In this document: piece by piece, positions 19,656 through 27,954 of the stretch
Position numbering within the stretch: position 1 is the stretch's first letter
Layout of the letters: the number at the start of each line of letters is the position of its first letter
NCBI RefSeq assembly: GCF_019956415.1
Contig: NZ_JAHBDK010000012.1
Location: forward strand, 62,001 to 126,000
Length of the DNA: 64,000 nucleotides
Reading direction: 5' to 3'
DNA from: Pseudomonas sp. GL-B-19
GTDB taxonomy: Bacteria > Pseudomonadota > Gammaproteobacteria > Pseudomonadales > Pseudomonadaceae
The notes under the pieces: model-generated
What the model was told of the DNA's origin: nothing
The model's input: the letters and a program-made list of their open reading frames with translations, nothing else
The model's database searches: none
Position numbers and translations under genes: made by a program

Positions 19656-20465
19656 ATGACGCTTGCAGTCGTTTGGTATCGAGAAAAGTTTGGTGAGCTA
19701 TGGTGTGCAGCGGATACCCGCATCTCAGGCGCCGAGGGTGTGGTGACTGACAGCGGCCCAAAAATTTTTCCGGTCCCTGTCATATGTCATGAGCATTTAA
19801 AAGAAACAAAGTGGCGTGTTTGTAAACGCCATAGTTTTGGGTTTGTCTTTGCTGGAAATACACTGTCAGCCACAAGTACACATGCTCTCGCTTCTGCTTG
19901 TACTCAAAATTTCGCGCAGAAAAAAGGCTACAGCAAGCCAGTGAGTTTAGAGTCGATAGCCCAGCTATATGCTGAAATTGGTGAGTGCCAGGTTAAAGAT
20001 ATGTCCTTCCGATCAGGCGGGGCTGATGGCTTCCGGTATCTATTTACCGCTGTGATTTTTGGTTTTTGTCCCAGCGAGAGCAGATACATGGCATTCGTTT
20101 TATCTCCCAGCATGCCGGAAGGAGTTTTTCGCATGGCGGTAAAGCGTATTGTCATTGAGGCCGGAAGATACTTCCCAATTGGAAGCGGTGAGGCGGACTT
20201 TGTAGCGCTTATGGGGCAACTTGAGGATGAGCCAGAAGCAGGTGTTATGACTACGTTTCGTGAAATGGTAAAGAGGGAAGTAAATCAGGGTGTTGGTGGG
20301 CACTTGCAGATTGGAGTTGCAACCAAGCAAGGATTTAAAGTTGTTCCAGTGTTGGACACTTCAGCTGGACCGGGGGAAGCGGTTGTAAGATTTCTTGGGT
20401 GGAACTCAACTGACTACAAGGGGGTTGACGGATACACCATTGGATATAGGGCGATTAAGCCGTAA
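19656..20465 (+). CDS. Ntn-hydrolase-like protein with proteasome-beta-type motifs
   Basis: A 269-aa protein that I read as a distant relative of HslV/proteasome beta subunits. After Met removal it starts with Thr, followed by a beta strand (TLAVVWYRE); WCAADTRISG holds Asp 20 and DSGPKIFPV holds Lys 36, which reproduces the 16-residue Asp17-Lys33 spacing of the proteasome active site. FGFVFAGNTLSATSTHA matches the Gly-rich S2/H1 region and PIGSGEADF (residues 174-182) matches the conserved GSG segment. No propeptide is needed. The RBS is AAGGGGTG. It is transcribed alone and is AT-richer than its flanks. No partner ATPase is encoded nearby. Confidence 0.6.
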   Translation: MTLAVVWYREKFGELWCAADTRISGAEGVVTDSGPKIFPVPVICHEHLKETKWRVCKRHSFGFVFAGNTLSATSTHALASACTQNFAQKKGYSKPVSLESIAQLYAEIGECQVKDMSFRSGGADGFRYLFTAVIFGFCPSESRYMAFVLSPSMPEGVFRMAVKRIVIEAGRYFPIGSGEADFVALMGQLEDEPEAGVMTTFREMVKREVNQGVGGHLQIGVATKQGFKVVPVLDTSAGPGEAVVRFLGWNSTDYKGVDGYTIGYRAIKP

Positions 20466-20494
20466 GCTCACTCAGCACAATAGGTGAGGGAGGA

Positions 20495-20857
20495 TCAGGC
20501 GGCCGCTGTCGATTCCGGTGAGTAGTCCATCCACGAAAGCTTCGTCGGCGACTTTCGCCTCAAGTCGTTCTGCAGGAGCTTGATCTTCGCCCTGATGATT
20601 ACGTCACGGCACCGCCCAAGATTTCGGATGCGCTCGGCGTAGTCGGCGGCGTACTGGGGGGCATCGAACATGCTGCTGAGTTGAGCGACACGCTTGCCAT
20701 CCATGATCTTGATGACGCGTTCTTCGACAGCCTGGAGCCATTGGCTCATGGACAGTTCGATCCTCTGGCCTTTCTCAATCTTGAAGTCGCGAACCTTGCG
20801 CTTCGCCTCTTCGCGGGCGAAGTGTTCATTCATTCCAAACACTGCGAATGTGCTCAT
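20495..20857 (-). CDS. Hypothetical phage protein (120 aa)
   Basis: Begins MSTFAVFGMNEHFAREEAKR, has a charged helical middle with VEERVIKIMDGKRVAQLSSMFDAPQYAADY, and ends in a basic RRKSPTKLSWMDYS segment. It resembles small early-region proteins of Pseudomonas phages with no known function. The ATG at 20857 has CTGGAG upstream. It starts 4 bases after the stop of the next gene upstream, so the two are one transcript. Confidence 0.65.
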   Translation of the reverse strand: MSTFAVFGMNEHFAREEAKRKVRDFKIEKGQRIELSMSQWLQAVEERVIKIMDGKRVAQLSSMFDAPQYAADYAERIRNLGRCRDVIIRAKIKLLQNDLRRKSPTKLSWMDYSPESTAAA

Positions 20858-20861
20858 AGCA

Positions 20862-21170
20862 TCACTCCAGGCAGTCGAGCGCTTTTTGCAGCAGCGCATT
20901 CAGTGAAAGCTCCCGGTCTTCCGGGTCCATTGCTCGCTTGATCCAGGTGCAGGCCTCGTCAACACCATCTCGTAGGTTGTCCAGTTCGTCCTCGCTGTCC
21001 TCGATACGGCTTTCGAGCTGGCGAATGTCTTCTCGCAACTCTTCACGCTCAGCGCTCGGATCAATACTGTTGTCGGCAATGCGCCGGGCGAGCTCGGTGG
21101 CGGCGCCCGGATCCAGCGCGGCATAGTGCAAAAGCTCGTCGTCTTTCAAAGCGTTCACGGGGATGCCCAT
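20862..21170 (-). CDS. Hypothetical coiled-coil phage protein (102 aa)
   Basis: Starts MGIPVNALKDDELLHYAALD. Residues 40-75 are a heptad-like acidic coiled coil (EREELREDIRQLESRIEDSE). Likely oligomeric; function unknown. It is the upstream partner of the 120-aa gene. Confidence 0.65.
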   Translation of the reverse strand: MGIPVNALKDDELLHYAALDPGAATELARRIADNSIDPSAEREELREDIRQLESRIEDSEDELDNLRDGVDEACTWIKRAMDPEDRELSLNALLQKALDCLE

Positions 21171-21257
21171 GGCTATCTCCAGGCAGACGCCTGCCTCGTC
21201 GGCTGGCGTGATTCGTTGAAGTGGGGTATTTGTGTTCGGCCCGGCATGTAGCCGGAA

Positions 21258-21815
21258 ATGGAGATGTCTGTGGCGGAATTACTTCTTGATGATGCGCGAG
21301 GTTACTGGCGGGATCTGTCCGCTGAGGCATACGACGAGTTCTGGACTGAGTATCAGAAGGATCTTCAGCCTGACGTAAAGCATCTGTTACGTGTCTACAG
21401 AAGGCTTCTATGCGCGGCGCTTTTACTCAACCATCAAGCGGACAAGGTCGCCCCGCTGCACGGCTTGGATGGCGGCAACAAATTTATGGATCTGATAGCA
21501 AAGTCTGATAAAGAAATCGGGCTCAAACTCCATGCCTGTCGACATTTCGCCAACGATGCCAAGCACGAAATGAAGCGAATCCAAGAGGCGCGCACCAGGC
21601 CGAGAGACCCAGAATACGACCAAGAAGGGCAGTTTGAGATATTTGAAATCCACATGCTCGCTCTGGAGGGCGAACTCTATGACATGTGTCTCGTTGCCGG
21701 TGATGTTTGGCGGTTCTGGATTAGCTATTTCGATGGCTCGGCAACAGTTAGCTTTCGGCAGACGCTGAGTCAACTCAAGCTCGGCGACAGTACCTCGTCC
21801 CCTGGATCCTGCTGA
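21258..21815 (+). CDS. Hypothetical helical protein, possible HEPN-like fold
   Basis: A 185-aa soluble, almost all-helical protein with Trp/Tyr-rich N terminus (DDARGYWRDLSAEAYDEFW) and a central CRHFANDAKHEMKR segment. Arg...Asn-Asp-x-Lys-His clusters of this kind occur in HEPN-type proteins, but the canonical RxxxxH RNase motif is not clear (here R-x7-H). Start could be 21258 or the ATG at 21264; neither has a good ribosome binding site. The 3' end overlaps the convergent gene by 46 bases. Confidence 0.5.
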   Translation: MEMSVAELLLDDARGYWRDLSAEAYDEFWTEYQKDLQPDVKHLLRVYRRLLCAALLLNHQADKVAPLHGLDGGNKFMDLIAKSDKEIGLKLHACRHFANDAKHEMKRIQEARTRPRDPEYDQEGQFEIFEIHMLALEGELYDMCLVAGDVWRFWISYFDGSATVSFRQTLSQLKLGDSTSSPGSC

Positions 21816-22114
21816 ATCATCAGCAGGCTCTTGTGGTGGAAAAGTCGCGACACGTTTTCGCTGATCGTGATTTCGTGTCGCAACATGGTGGAAAAGCGGG
21901 CTGATTCTTCGGCCGGTGCAGCGGCGAGGTTGATCAGGAAAGTCGAAACCGTTTCCTGCCACTCCTCGAAGTCGTGGCGCTCGCCCAGCACGTGGAGTGC
22001 ATCAGCCAGCGCCTTCGACACAATCAGCGACCGCTTCTCGGCGCCGATCCGGTCGAGCAAGGCCTTCTCCTTGGCTCGCTTGTCCCGCTGAATATCCGCA
22101 TTGCTCTTGGCCAT
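21770..22114 (-). CDS. Hypothetical phage-type protein (114 aa)
   Basis: Begins MAKSNADIQRDKRAKEKALL, a basic N terminus, followed by a helical domain (SLIVSKALADALHVLGERHDFEEW) like small phage regulators that carry a ribbon-helix-helix-like region. This is inferred from pattern only. The ATG at 22114 has GAGGCGGG upstream. Confidence 0.6.
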   Translation of the reverse strand: MAKSNADIQRDKRAKEKALLDRIGAEKRSLIVSKALADALHVLGERHDFEEWQETVSTFLINLAAAPAEESARFSTMLRHEITISENVSRLFHHKSLLMIQQDPGDEVLSPSLS

Positions 22115-22195
22115 AGCCCGCCTCTTCAATTCCGTGGGCCGGTAGATCCAGCCATGTCTGTCGTCGGCGCTGGCGCACCTGGTTGCTTAGGCGCT

Positions 22196-22504
22196 TCACG
22201 ATGTGAACTTGAAGCCGTTTTCACGGGCGATCAGGCGGGCGCGCTTGGCTTCCATGCCGCGCTCTCTGGCGGCCTTGGCGACGGGCGTGCCGGCCTCGGC
22301 CAACGCCTTAAGCCTGGGCGCGATCTTGTCCCGCTTGGCGCGCAGCTTGTTGCTGTGCGGCGTGGTGCCGAAGTGGGGCGCTTCAGCGCTGACGCCTGAT
22401 GCGATCTGCTGCGCTGTCTTGCCAGAGCCGAAGAACTGATCCAGCTTTCGGTTGAGGTCCTCGATGATCGAGTCTCTCGGGTTGGGCATTGGTACGCCGA
22501 TCAT
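22196..22504 (-). CDS. Hypothetical basic phage protein (102 aa)
   Basis: Begins MIGVPMPNPRDSIIEDLNRK. The C-terminal half is very basic (NKLRAKRDKIAPRLKALAEA, then AKAARERGMEAKRARLIARE) and looks like a helix-turn-helix, so DNA binding is likely. Its start overlaps the stop of the upstream gene as ATGA. Confidence 0.65.
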   Translation of the reverse strand: MIGVPMPNPRDSIIEDLNRKLDQFFGSGKTAQQIASGVSAEAPHFGTTPHSNKLRAKRDKIAPRLKALAEAGTPVAKAARERGMEAKRARLIARENGFKFTS

Positions 22505-22782
22505 TTCCGTTCACCTGACAGCGAGACCTTGATGCCGTCGGCGCGCGCTTCCAAAACCTGAGCAAAGTTGATGGCTTCTTTCCACGTCCAGCGAAAGCCT
22601 TTGGTCAAGCCGGTGGAGCGCTCGACAATGTGATAGGCGTTGCCCTTGGTGACGACCTGGTAGCGAATTTCTTGCACAGGCTGCCCCTTGCCAATCAGGG
22701 CGTAGAACGCGGCGGTGGCAATGCTTGCACGAGCACGCAGGGCGGCAACCCCGTCGACTCGCTGCTGAAGTAATTGATGCAT
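22501..22782 (-). CDS. Hypothetical phage protein (93 aa)
   Basis: Begins MHQLLQQRVDGVAALRARAS and has a beta-strand section (EIRYQVVTKGNAYHIVERST) then FRWTWKEAINFAQVLEARAD. Unknown function. It is the first gene of a two-gene coupled unit. Confidence 0.65.
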   Translation of the reverse strand: MHQLLQQRVDGVAALRARASIATAAFYALIGKGQPVQEIRYQVVTKGNAYHIVERSTGLTKGFRWTWKEAINFAQVLEARADGIKVSLSGERK

Positions 22783-22884
22783 GGCGATTCCTTGCTGTGG
22801 GGTTGCGTTTATTCGTCAGCACTCGGGCCTCCTGCTGGCTGCCGCTGGGCGCAGGGGAGAGTGCTGGCGGATAAAGGCAGGCGT

Positions 22885-22912
22885 AAAAAAGCCCGATCGG
22901 AACCGGGCTTTT
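22885..22912. terminator. Bidirectional terminator-like hairpin
   Basis: GCCCG/CGGGC with an 8-base loop, an A6 run on the left and TTTT on the right. It lies between the small-gene block and the truncated tail module and may have belonged to genes now deleted. Confidence 0.6.
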
Positions 22913-22947
22913 GTTTGCGTCACGAAGACCTCCCTACGTGATCGCAG

Positions 22948-24654
22948 GTGCCGCCATTGAGCGGGCTTCGATATCTGTCGGTTACATGGCTGCTAACGGT
23001 CAACGTGTTCAAGTCGGACGGGCAGCAGATGTCGGCGGCGCTGACCAACTTGGGCGCGACCGCCACGTCGGCGAACATTCCATTTGCCGAGCAGTTGGCC
23101 ATTCTCGGCCAGCTTCAGCTAACGATGTCCGGTTCTGAAGCGGCCACCAAATACCGATCGTTTATCGGCGCGGCCGCCGGGGCCAGTGAAAAGCTGGGCG
23201 TCTCTTTCATGGATGCCAACGACAAGCTGTTGTCGATGCCGGCGATTCTGGAGGTGCTGCGCGACAAGTACGGCGACACCCTGGACGCGATGGAAACCCA
23301 GGAGATGAAAAAGGCGTTTGGTACTGACGAAGCTATCGCCTTGATCCAGCTGCTGTACCCCGAAATTGATTCGCTGAAAAAGAACATCGGCGGCATGGGC
23401 GAAGCGCTGAAAACGGGGATGTCGACCACTGAGCGTATGGCTCAAATCATGAACAGCGGCCCGAACGAGTCGTTCAAGTTGATGAGCCAGCGCATTCAGA
23501 ACGCCAGTGTGAGCCTGGGGGCGGTGTTCGCCCCGGCGATGATGTTTGCCGCCGCCGGCGTGGGCCAGCTGGCCAACCTGATCGGCAGCCTGGTCGAGCG
23601 CTTCCCGTTTCTCTCCAAGGTGATTGGTTTCGCCTTAGTCGGTTTGGTGGGCCTGAAGATCGCGTCGATTGCCGCCCGCTTTGGCTTCGCGTTCCTCTCC
23701 GATGGGCTGATGCTGGCCGTCGCTGCGCTGAAATACTTCACCGTGGCCAATCTGCGCACGCAAGCGGCGTTACTCGTAACGCGGGTTCGGGCTATGGCGG
23801 CCGCAACAGGGGTGTTCCTGCTGGGCACCGCCAGTCGAGCGTTTGCCGTAGGGGCGGCGGTGATGACGGCGGCGCAATGGGCGTTAAACGTGGCCATGTC
23901 GGCCAACCCTATCGGCCTGGTGATTGCCGGCATGCTGGCGTTGGTGGCTGTAGTGGCCTTGGTGGTGCGCTATTGGGAGCCGCTGAAAGGCTTCTTTGGC
24001 GGGCTGTGGGACGGCATCAAAGTTGTGTTTAGCGCGGGCTGGGAGTTCATCAAGGCGCTGTTCAACTGGTCACCTGTGGGCTTGGTGGCGGCCGTATGGC
24101 AGCCGTTGGCGTGGCTCTTCACGACGCTGTGGGACGGCATCAAAGTTGTGTTTAGTGCGGGCTGGGAGTTCATCAAGTCACTGTTCACCTGGTCGCCCCT
24201 GGGCATGGTGACTGCCGCGTGGGAGCCGCTGACGGGGTTCTTCACGACGCTGTGGGCGGGCATCAAGTCTTCCTGTGGTTCGGCCATGGAGTGGATCGCA
24301 CAAAAGACTATGGCGCCTATCACGGCCATCAAGGATTTCGCCGGCGGGTTGTTTGGCAGTGATTCGCCGGTGGCGGCGGCCGGGCCGAGTAGTGCCGTCG
24401 GTGGGGTCCCGCCCGGTGCGTCGGCTGTCGGTGGTCCGCGTGTCCCGGCGGCGGCACCCGTTGGCATGGTGGCGTCGCCGGCGGGCATGGCCGCTGCCCC
24501 GCAGCAGGTCAGCCAGTACGGTGACATTGTCGTGCAGACGCAACCCGGTATGTCTGAAGAGGCGGTCGCCAAGAAGGTGCGCGCCGAGCTGGATGCCCGC
24601 GACCGTCAGGCCAGCCGGTCGCAGCGCGGCCGCCTGGGTGATGGCCAAGGCTAA
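22948..24654 (+). pseudogene. Phage tail tape measure protein, 5'-truncated
   Basis: The frame from about 23000 to the end (starting NVFKSDGQQMSAAL) is the middle and C-terminal part of a tape measure protein: a TP901-like core (LGATATSANIPFAEQLAILG), hydrophobic segments at about residues 195-345, and a Gly/Ala/Pro-rich tail. The N-terminal part, chaperone genes and upstream tail genes are missing. The first 17 codons after the GTG at 22948 do not look like tape-measure sequence. It is most simply the fusion point of a deletion. Two 41-residue repeats lie near the end. Confidence 0.8.
24003..24280 (+). repeat. 123-bp tandem repeat inside the tape measure gene
   Basis: GCTGTGGG plus following bases recurs at 24003, 24126 and 24249, a period of exactly 123 bp (41 codons; LWDGIKVVFSAGWEFIK in each full unit). 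Two full units and a partial third; the frame is kept. Tape measure length sets tail length in phages. Confidence 0.85.
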
Positions 24655-24704
24655 TAAGCGAAATAGCGAAATAGCGAAATAGCGAAACCGCCCCGGCGGT
24701 TTTC
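24655..24704 (+). repeat. 8-bp tandem repeat and terminator after tape measure
   Basis: Three and a half copies of AAATAGCG follow the tape measure stop (24655-24686), then the stem AACCGCC/GGCGGTT at 24686-24701 ending in TTTT. The next gene has its own GGGGAGGGG site. Confidence 0.75.
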
Positions 24705-24716
24705 GCGGGGAGGGGT

Positions 24717-25145
24717 ATGTCTGAAGTAATGATGGCGCTGGGCGACTTTCGCTTCAGCGTGGCCACGGCCGAATATCAAGGGCTATCGACCTCGATGGCC
24801 TGGCGCTGGGCGAAAAAGGATCGTTACGGGGCCAAGCCCGGGAAGCAGTTTCACGGCCCTGACAGCACAAGCAAAACCTTCGATATCACCGTTTACCCGC
24901 AGTCGCGCGCGGACGTGTTGCTGTTCGACCGCCTGCGCATGATGGGGGACGCGGGCGAGCCGTTGCGCCTGGTGTCGGGAGGGACGGCCAAGGTGGAGGG
25001 CCAGTTAAAGCAGTCGGGGGCCGACCTGGGGTTGTGGGTGATCGACGGCTTGACCGTGGCGGACGAATTTTTCCTTAAGGACGGAACGCCCCTGGCGCGC
25101 AAGGGATCGCTGTCAATTTCCGAGTACGGGGAGGATGAAGCATGA
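24717..25145 (+). CDS. Phage tail protein, GpU-like
   Basis: A 142-aa protein of the P2 GpU family, a tail-completion protein of contractile-tailed phages. It begins MSEVMMALGDFRFSVATAEY, has the WAKKDRYGAKPGKQFHGPD block and ends QGLWVIDGL-like then KGSLSISEYGEDEA. The product overlaps gpX by ATGA. Confidence 0.85.
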   Translation: MSEVMMALGDFRFSVATAEYQGLSTSMAWRWAKKDRYGAKPGKQFHGPDSTSKTFDITVYPQSRADVLLFDRLRMMGDAGEPLRLVSGGTAKVEGQLKQSGADLGLWVIDGLTVADEFFLKDGTPLARKGSLSISEYGEDEA

Positions 25146-25348
25146 GGACTTACCGCACCCGGCCGGGGGACATGCTCGACGCCATTTGTCATGTGCATTA
25201 CGGCGCTCGCCCGGGGACCGCCGAAGCGGTTTTAGAGGCCAACCCGGGGCTTTGCCGGCGGGGCGCGGTACTGCCTGAAGGGCTGTTGATTGAATTGCCA
25301 GACCTTGCCCCGGCGCAAGCGCCCGGGCAAGTGTCGCTGTGGGATTGA
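25142..25348 (+). CDS. Phage tail protein X (LysM-like)
   Basis: A 68-aa GpX-family protein: MRTYRTRPGDMLDAICHVHYG is the typical LysM-like opening, and ILIELPDL-type ending (LLIELPDLAPAQAPGQVSLWD). In P2-like phages X acts in tail assembly. It overlaps gpU (ATGA) and lies just before the D-like gene. Confidence 0.88.
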   Translation: MRTYRTRPGDMLDAICHVHYGARPGTAEAVLEANPGLCRRGAVLPEGLLIELPDLAPAQAPGQVSLWD

Positions 25349-25356
25349 GGACGACC

Positions 25357-26403
25357 ATGAAAAAAGCTGACTACCGAATCACGGCCAACGATGCCGACAT
25401 TACCGCCATGCTGCGCAAGCGCTTTATCAAGCTGACTTTGCAGGATTCCGCCGGTGAAGACAGCGACACCGTGGCGATTGAGCTGGATAACCGCGACAAC
25501 CTGATTCGTCTACCGTCGACGGGCGCGGAACTGAAGGTGTGGATAGGCGAACCGGGCGCCCTGGTGTTCAAAGGCGCCTATCAGGTCGACGAACTGGAAG
25601 AGCCGTTAGACGATCAGGCCCTGGTGATTCACGGCAAAGCGGCCAAGATGCTGGGCGGGATCAAGGCCCCGCGTGACGCCACGTTCGACGGGATTACCCT
25701 GGGCGCCCTGGTCGCCAAGATGGCCAAGGAGCATGGTTACATTGCGGCCGTGGCGCCGGATCTGGCAAAGCATGTTTTCAGCCATATCGACCAGCGTGCC
25801 GAATCCGATATGAACCTACTGACGCGCCTGGCTCGTGAGCTGGGCGCCGTGGCGAAGCCGATTGGCGGTCGCCTGGTGGTGGTGCCCAAGGGCGTGGCCC
25901 AGACCGTCACGGGCGCCGCCCTGGCGACCATTGTGATCAGTGACCCGGAGAACAGCAGCGGCCGGGTCACGATCCAAGAGCGCAACGACTATCAGTCGGT
26001 GGTCGCGTATTGGTTCAACGAAGCCGAGCAGCGCAAGGTGCCGGTGGTCGCGGGCATAGTTGCCGGCGCGGTGTCGGTGTACGGCGATGCCCCGGACAAC
26101 GGCAGCGAGGCGACTGAAGACGCCGATAGCCAAGCGGGCCCGCGCTACATCATCCGCAAGACCCATACGGATCAAAAGAGCGCCCAGGAAGCGGCGGCGG
26201 CGCAATTGAAGAAGCTGCAGCGCGGCAAGTCGACTATGTCCATCACTCGACCGCTGACGCCTAGAATTGTCGCCGAGGGGCGGATCGATGTGCGCAACCA
26301 TCGCACCAGCGCGAACAGACTTTGGCAGGTCGAGTCGGTCACGCATGTCATTGGCTCGGGTGGAGTGGCGTCCTCGTCGGCCGAATGTGTGACGCCGGCT
26401 TGA
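25357..26403 (+). CDS. Phage late control/tail protein, GpD-like
   Basis: A 348-aa baseplate-hub protein of the P2 GpD family, structural counterpart of gp27/VgrG. It begins MKKADYRITANDADITAMLR and has SIELDNRDN-type (VAIELDNRDNLIRLP) and HIDQRAESDMNLLTRLAREL blocks and ends with YIIRKTHTDQKSAQEAAAAQ-type repeats common to the family. The ATG at 25357 follows GAGGACGACC; the 18-base extension to 25339 overlaps gpX. It is the last tail gene; lysis and late regulatory genes are absent. Confidence 0.88.
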   Translation: MKKADYRITANDADITAMLRKRFIKLTLQDSAGEDSDTVAIELDNRDNLIRLPSTGAELKVWIGEPGALVFKGAYQVDELEEPLDDQALVIHGKAAKMLGGIKAPRDATFDGITLGALVAKMAKEHGYIAAVAPDLAKHVFSHIDQRAESDMNLLTRLARELGAVAKPIGGRLVVVPKGVAQTVTGAALATIVISDPENSSGRVTIQERNDYQSVVAYWFNEAEQRKVPVVAGIVAGAVSVYGDAPDNGSEATEDADSQAGPRYIIRKTHTDQKSAQEAAAAQLKKLQRGKSTMSITRPLTPRIVAEGRIDVRNHRTSANRLWQVESVTHVIGSGGVASSSAECVTPA

Positions 26404-26517
26404 GATCAGCGAGGAGGACGTCACCAACAAATTTTCTGGGAGTGTGGGTAACATGTGACGCAGTCGTGTGGCGCCCTTAAAGGGCCGAATGGAACGGTTC
26501 AGAGAAAGGTGCAAGAA

Positions 26518-27897
26518 ATGAAAAAGATGTTTCCAGGGTATTTCGCAAGCGATGCCGAAAATTTGAAGGTTATCTGGGAGCAATGCCTCTTCGTCTTGGA
26601 TGCAAACGTATTATTAAGTTTGTATCGTTATTCTGATTACACTCGATCCGAGCTTGTCGAAATATTTCATCTGTTGGGTGATCGCGTTTGGGTTCCTAAT
26701 CAGGTGGCTGGTGAATACTTGATAAACAGAATTGGTGTTATCAATCAGCAAGTTAAGGTTTATGATGATGCTATAAAAAATGTTGAGGAGCTGAAGCGTT
26801 CGTTTGAAAATCCAAGGCAGCACCCGTTCGTGAAAGAGGCCACTTTTCGTGAGCTCGGTGCTTCGTTTGATAAGGTTGTAAGCGAGCTTAATGAAAATAA
26901 AAAAACATACTTGGGTAAAATTGAGTCGGATGATGTTAAAGCTGAGCTAGAGAAGTTGTTGGATGGGCGTGTCGGTTCTCCTTTAACCACCGAAGAAATT
27001 AAAGACGTATTGAGTACTGGTCAGGATCGCTACTCTCAGAAAATCCCACCAGGTTACAAAGATGCAAAAAAAGGCGGGGATTCTGACGTTATTGCAGAAA
27101 GGCTGAAACCCTATGGAGACTATATTGTTTGGCGGCAGACACTTGACAAGGCTAAGGCGGAAGGTGTCCCCGTTGTCTTTGTGACCGGGGACAAAAAGGA
27201 AGATTGGTGGACAATATTTAGTGGGAATCCTATCGAGCCGCATCCGCAGCTGGTTGAGGAGTTCGTCAGGGAGGTAGGGCATGGCTTCTTCATGTATCTC
27301 CCTGAGAAATTTATGGAGCGAGCAAACGAATATCTGAATCGAGCTACATCCCAACGAGCTGTTGATGAAATCGTAGATGTTCGGTCTGAAGACCTGGTAG
27401 AGGATTTAGCTAGTTCAGCTAGTTCAGATAGTTCAGATGGTTTTGGTCGTTTTGGTGGTTTTGGTAATTTTGGTAATTTTGATCGTTCTGGTAGTTTGCA
27501 AGACTTTCATGATTTTTTGAATAATTCCAGTGCTGCAAATATGACGGTGTCACAGAAGGTAAGATTGCAGCAGCTATATTTGGAGCGTGAATCGTTTGAA
27601 CGTAGATTGGTTACTATCCAGCCTAGGATGAGTTCCCTTGAATTTAAGATCGAGGCTACGGAACACGAACAACTTGACTTGGTTGCTCGCCAAAAGGTTT
27701 CGCTCGAAGGCAGTAATGGAGTGGAAAGTGCGCACTCAAAAAAACTTGGTGATAGAATCAAAGCGTGTATTTTTGAATCGGCTAAGTTGCAGCAAGAACT
27801 GCTGCGCATGAAAGAGGAATATAATAAAGTCTTGCAGCAATTGCTTGAGCTGAAATGGGAAGTTGCAGCCGTTTTTGGAGAAGATTCGCTTCAGTAG
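26518..27897 (+). CDS. PIN-like nuclease domain protein with FG-rich linker
   Basis: A 459-aa protein whose N half matches the PIN-like (PIN_8) family: Asp 28 in FVLDANVLLSLY, Glu 66 in VAGEYLINR, Asp 201 in YGDYIVWRQ, and Asp 225/Asp 229 in FVTGDKKEDWW supply the expected acidic metal-binding set. Residues about 300-330 are a Ser/Asp then Phe-Gly repeat linker (FGRFGGFGNFGNF), and about 350-440 a coiled coil. RNase activity is expected from the family. The start is the ATG at 26518; the frame opens at 26455. The gene is clearly AT-richer than the tail genes, which suggests separate acquisition as cargo. Confidence 0.75.
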   Translation: MKKMFPGYFASDAENLKVIWEQCLFVLDANVLLSLYRYSDYTRSELVEIFHLLGDRVWVPNQVAGEYLINRIGVINQQVKVYDDAIKNVEELKRSFENPRQHPFVKEATFRELGASFDKVVSELNENKKTYLGKIESDDVKAELEKLLDGRVGSPLTTEEIKDVLSTGQDRYSQKIPPGYKDAKKGGDSDVIAERLKPYGDYIVWRQTLDKAKAEGVPVVFVTGDKKEDWWTIFSGNPIEPHPQLVEEFVREVGHGFFMYLPEKFMERANEYLNRATSQRAVDEIVDVRSEDLVEDLASSASSDSSDGFGRFGGFGNFGNFDRSGSLQDFHDFLNNSSAANMTVSQKVRLQQLYLERESFERRLVTIQPRMSSLEFKIEATEHEQLDLVARQKVSLEGSNGVESAHSKKLGDRIKACIFESAKLQQELLRMKEEYNKVLQQLLELKWEVAAVFGEDSLQ

Positions 27898-27954
27898 TCA
27901 TGCGGTAGACGCAGTATGCTGTCATGATGCTGTCTTTTGCATGGGAGCATCAGA

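Noticed and set aside
21423..21962. Minus-strand 179-aa frame.
   Set aside because: Composition is poor, and it overlaps both the 185-aa plus-strand gene and the better supported 114-aa minus-strand gene.
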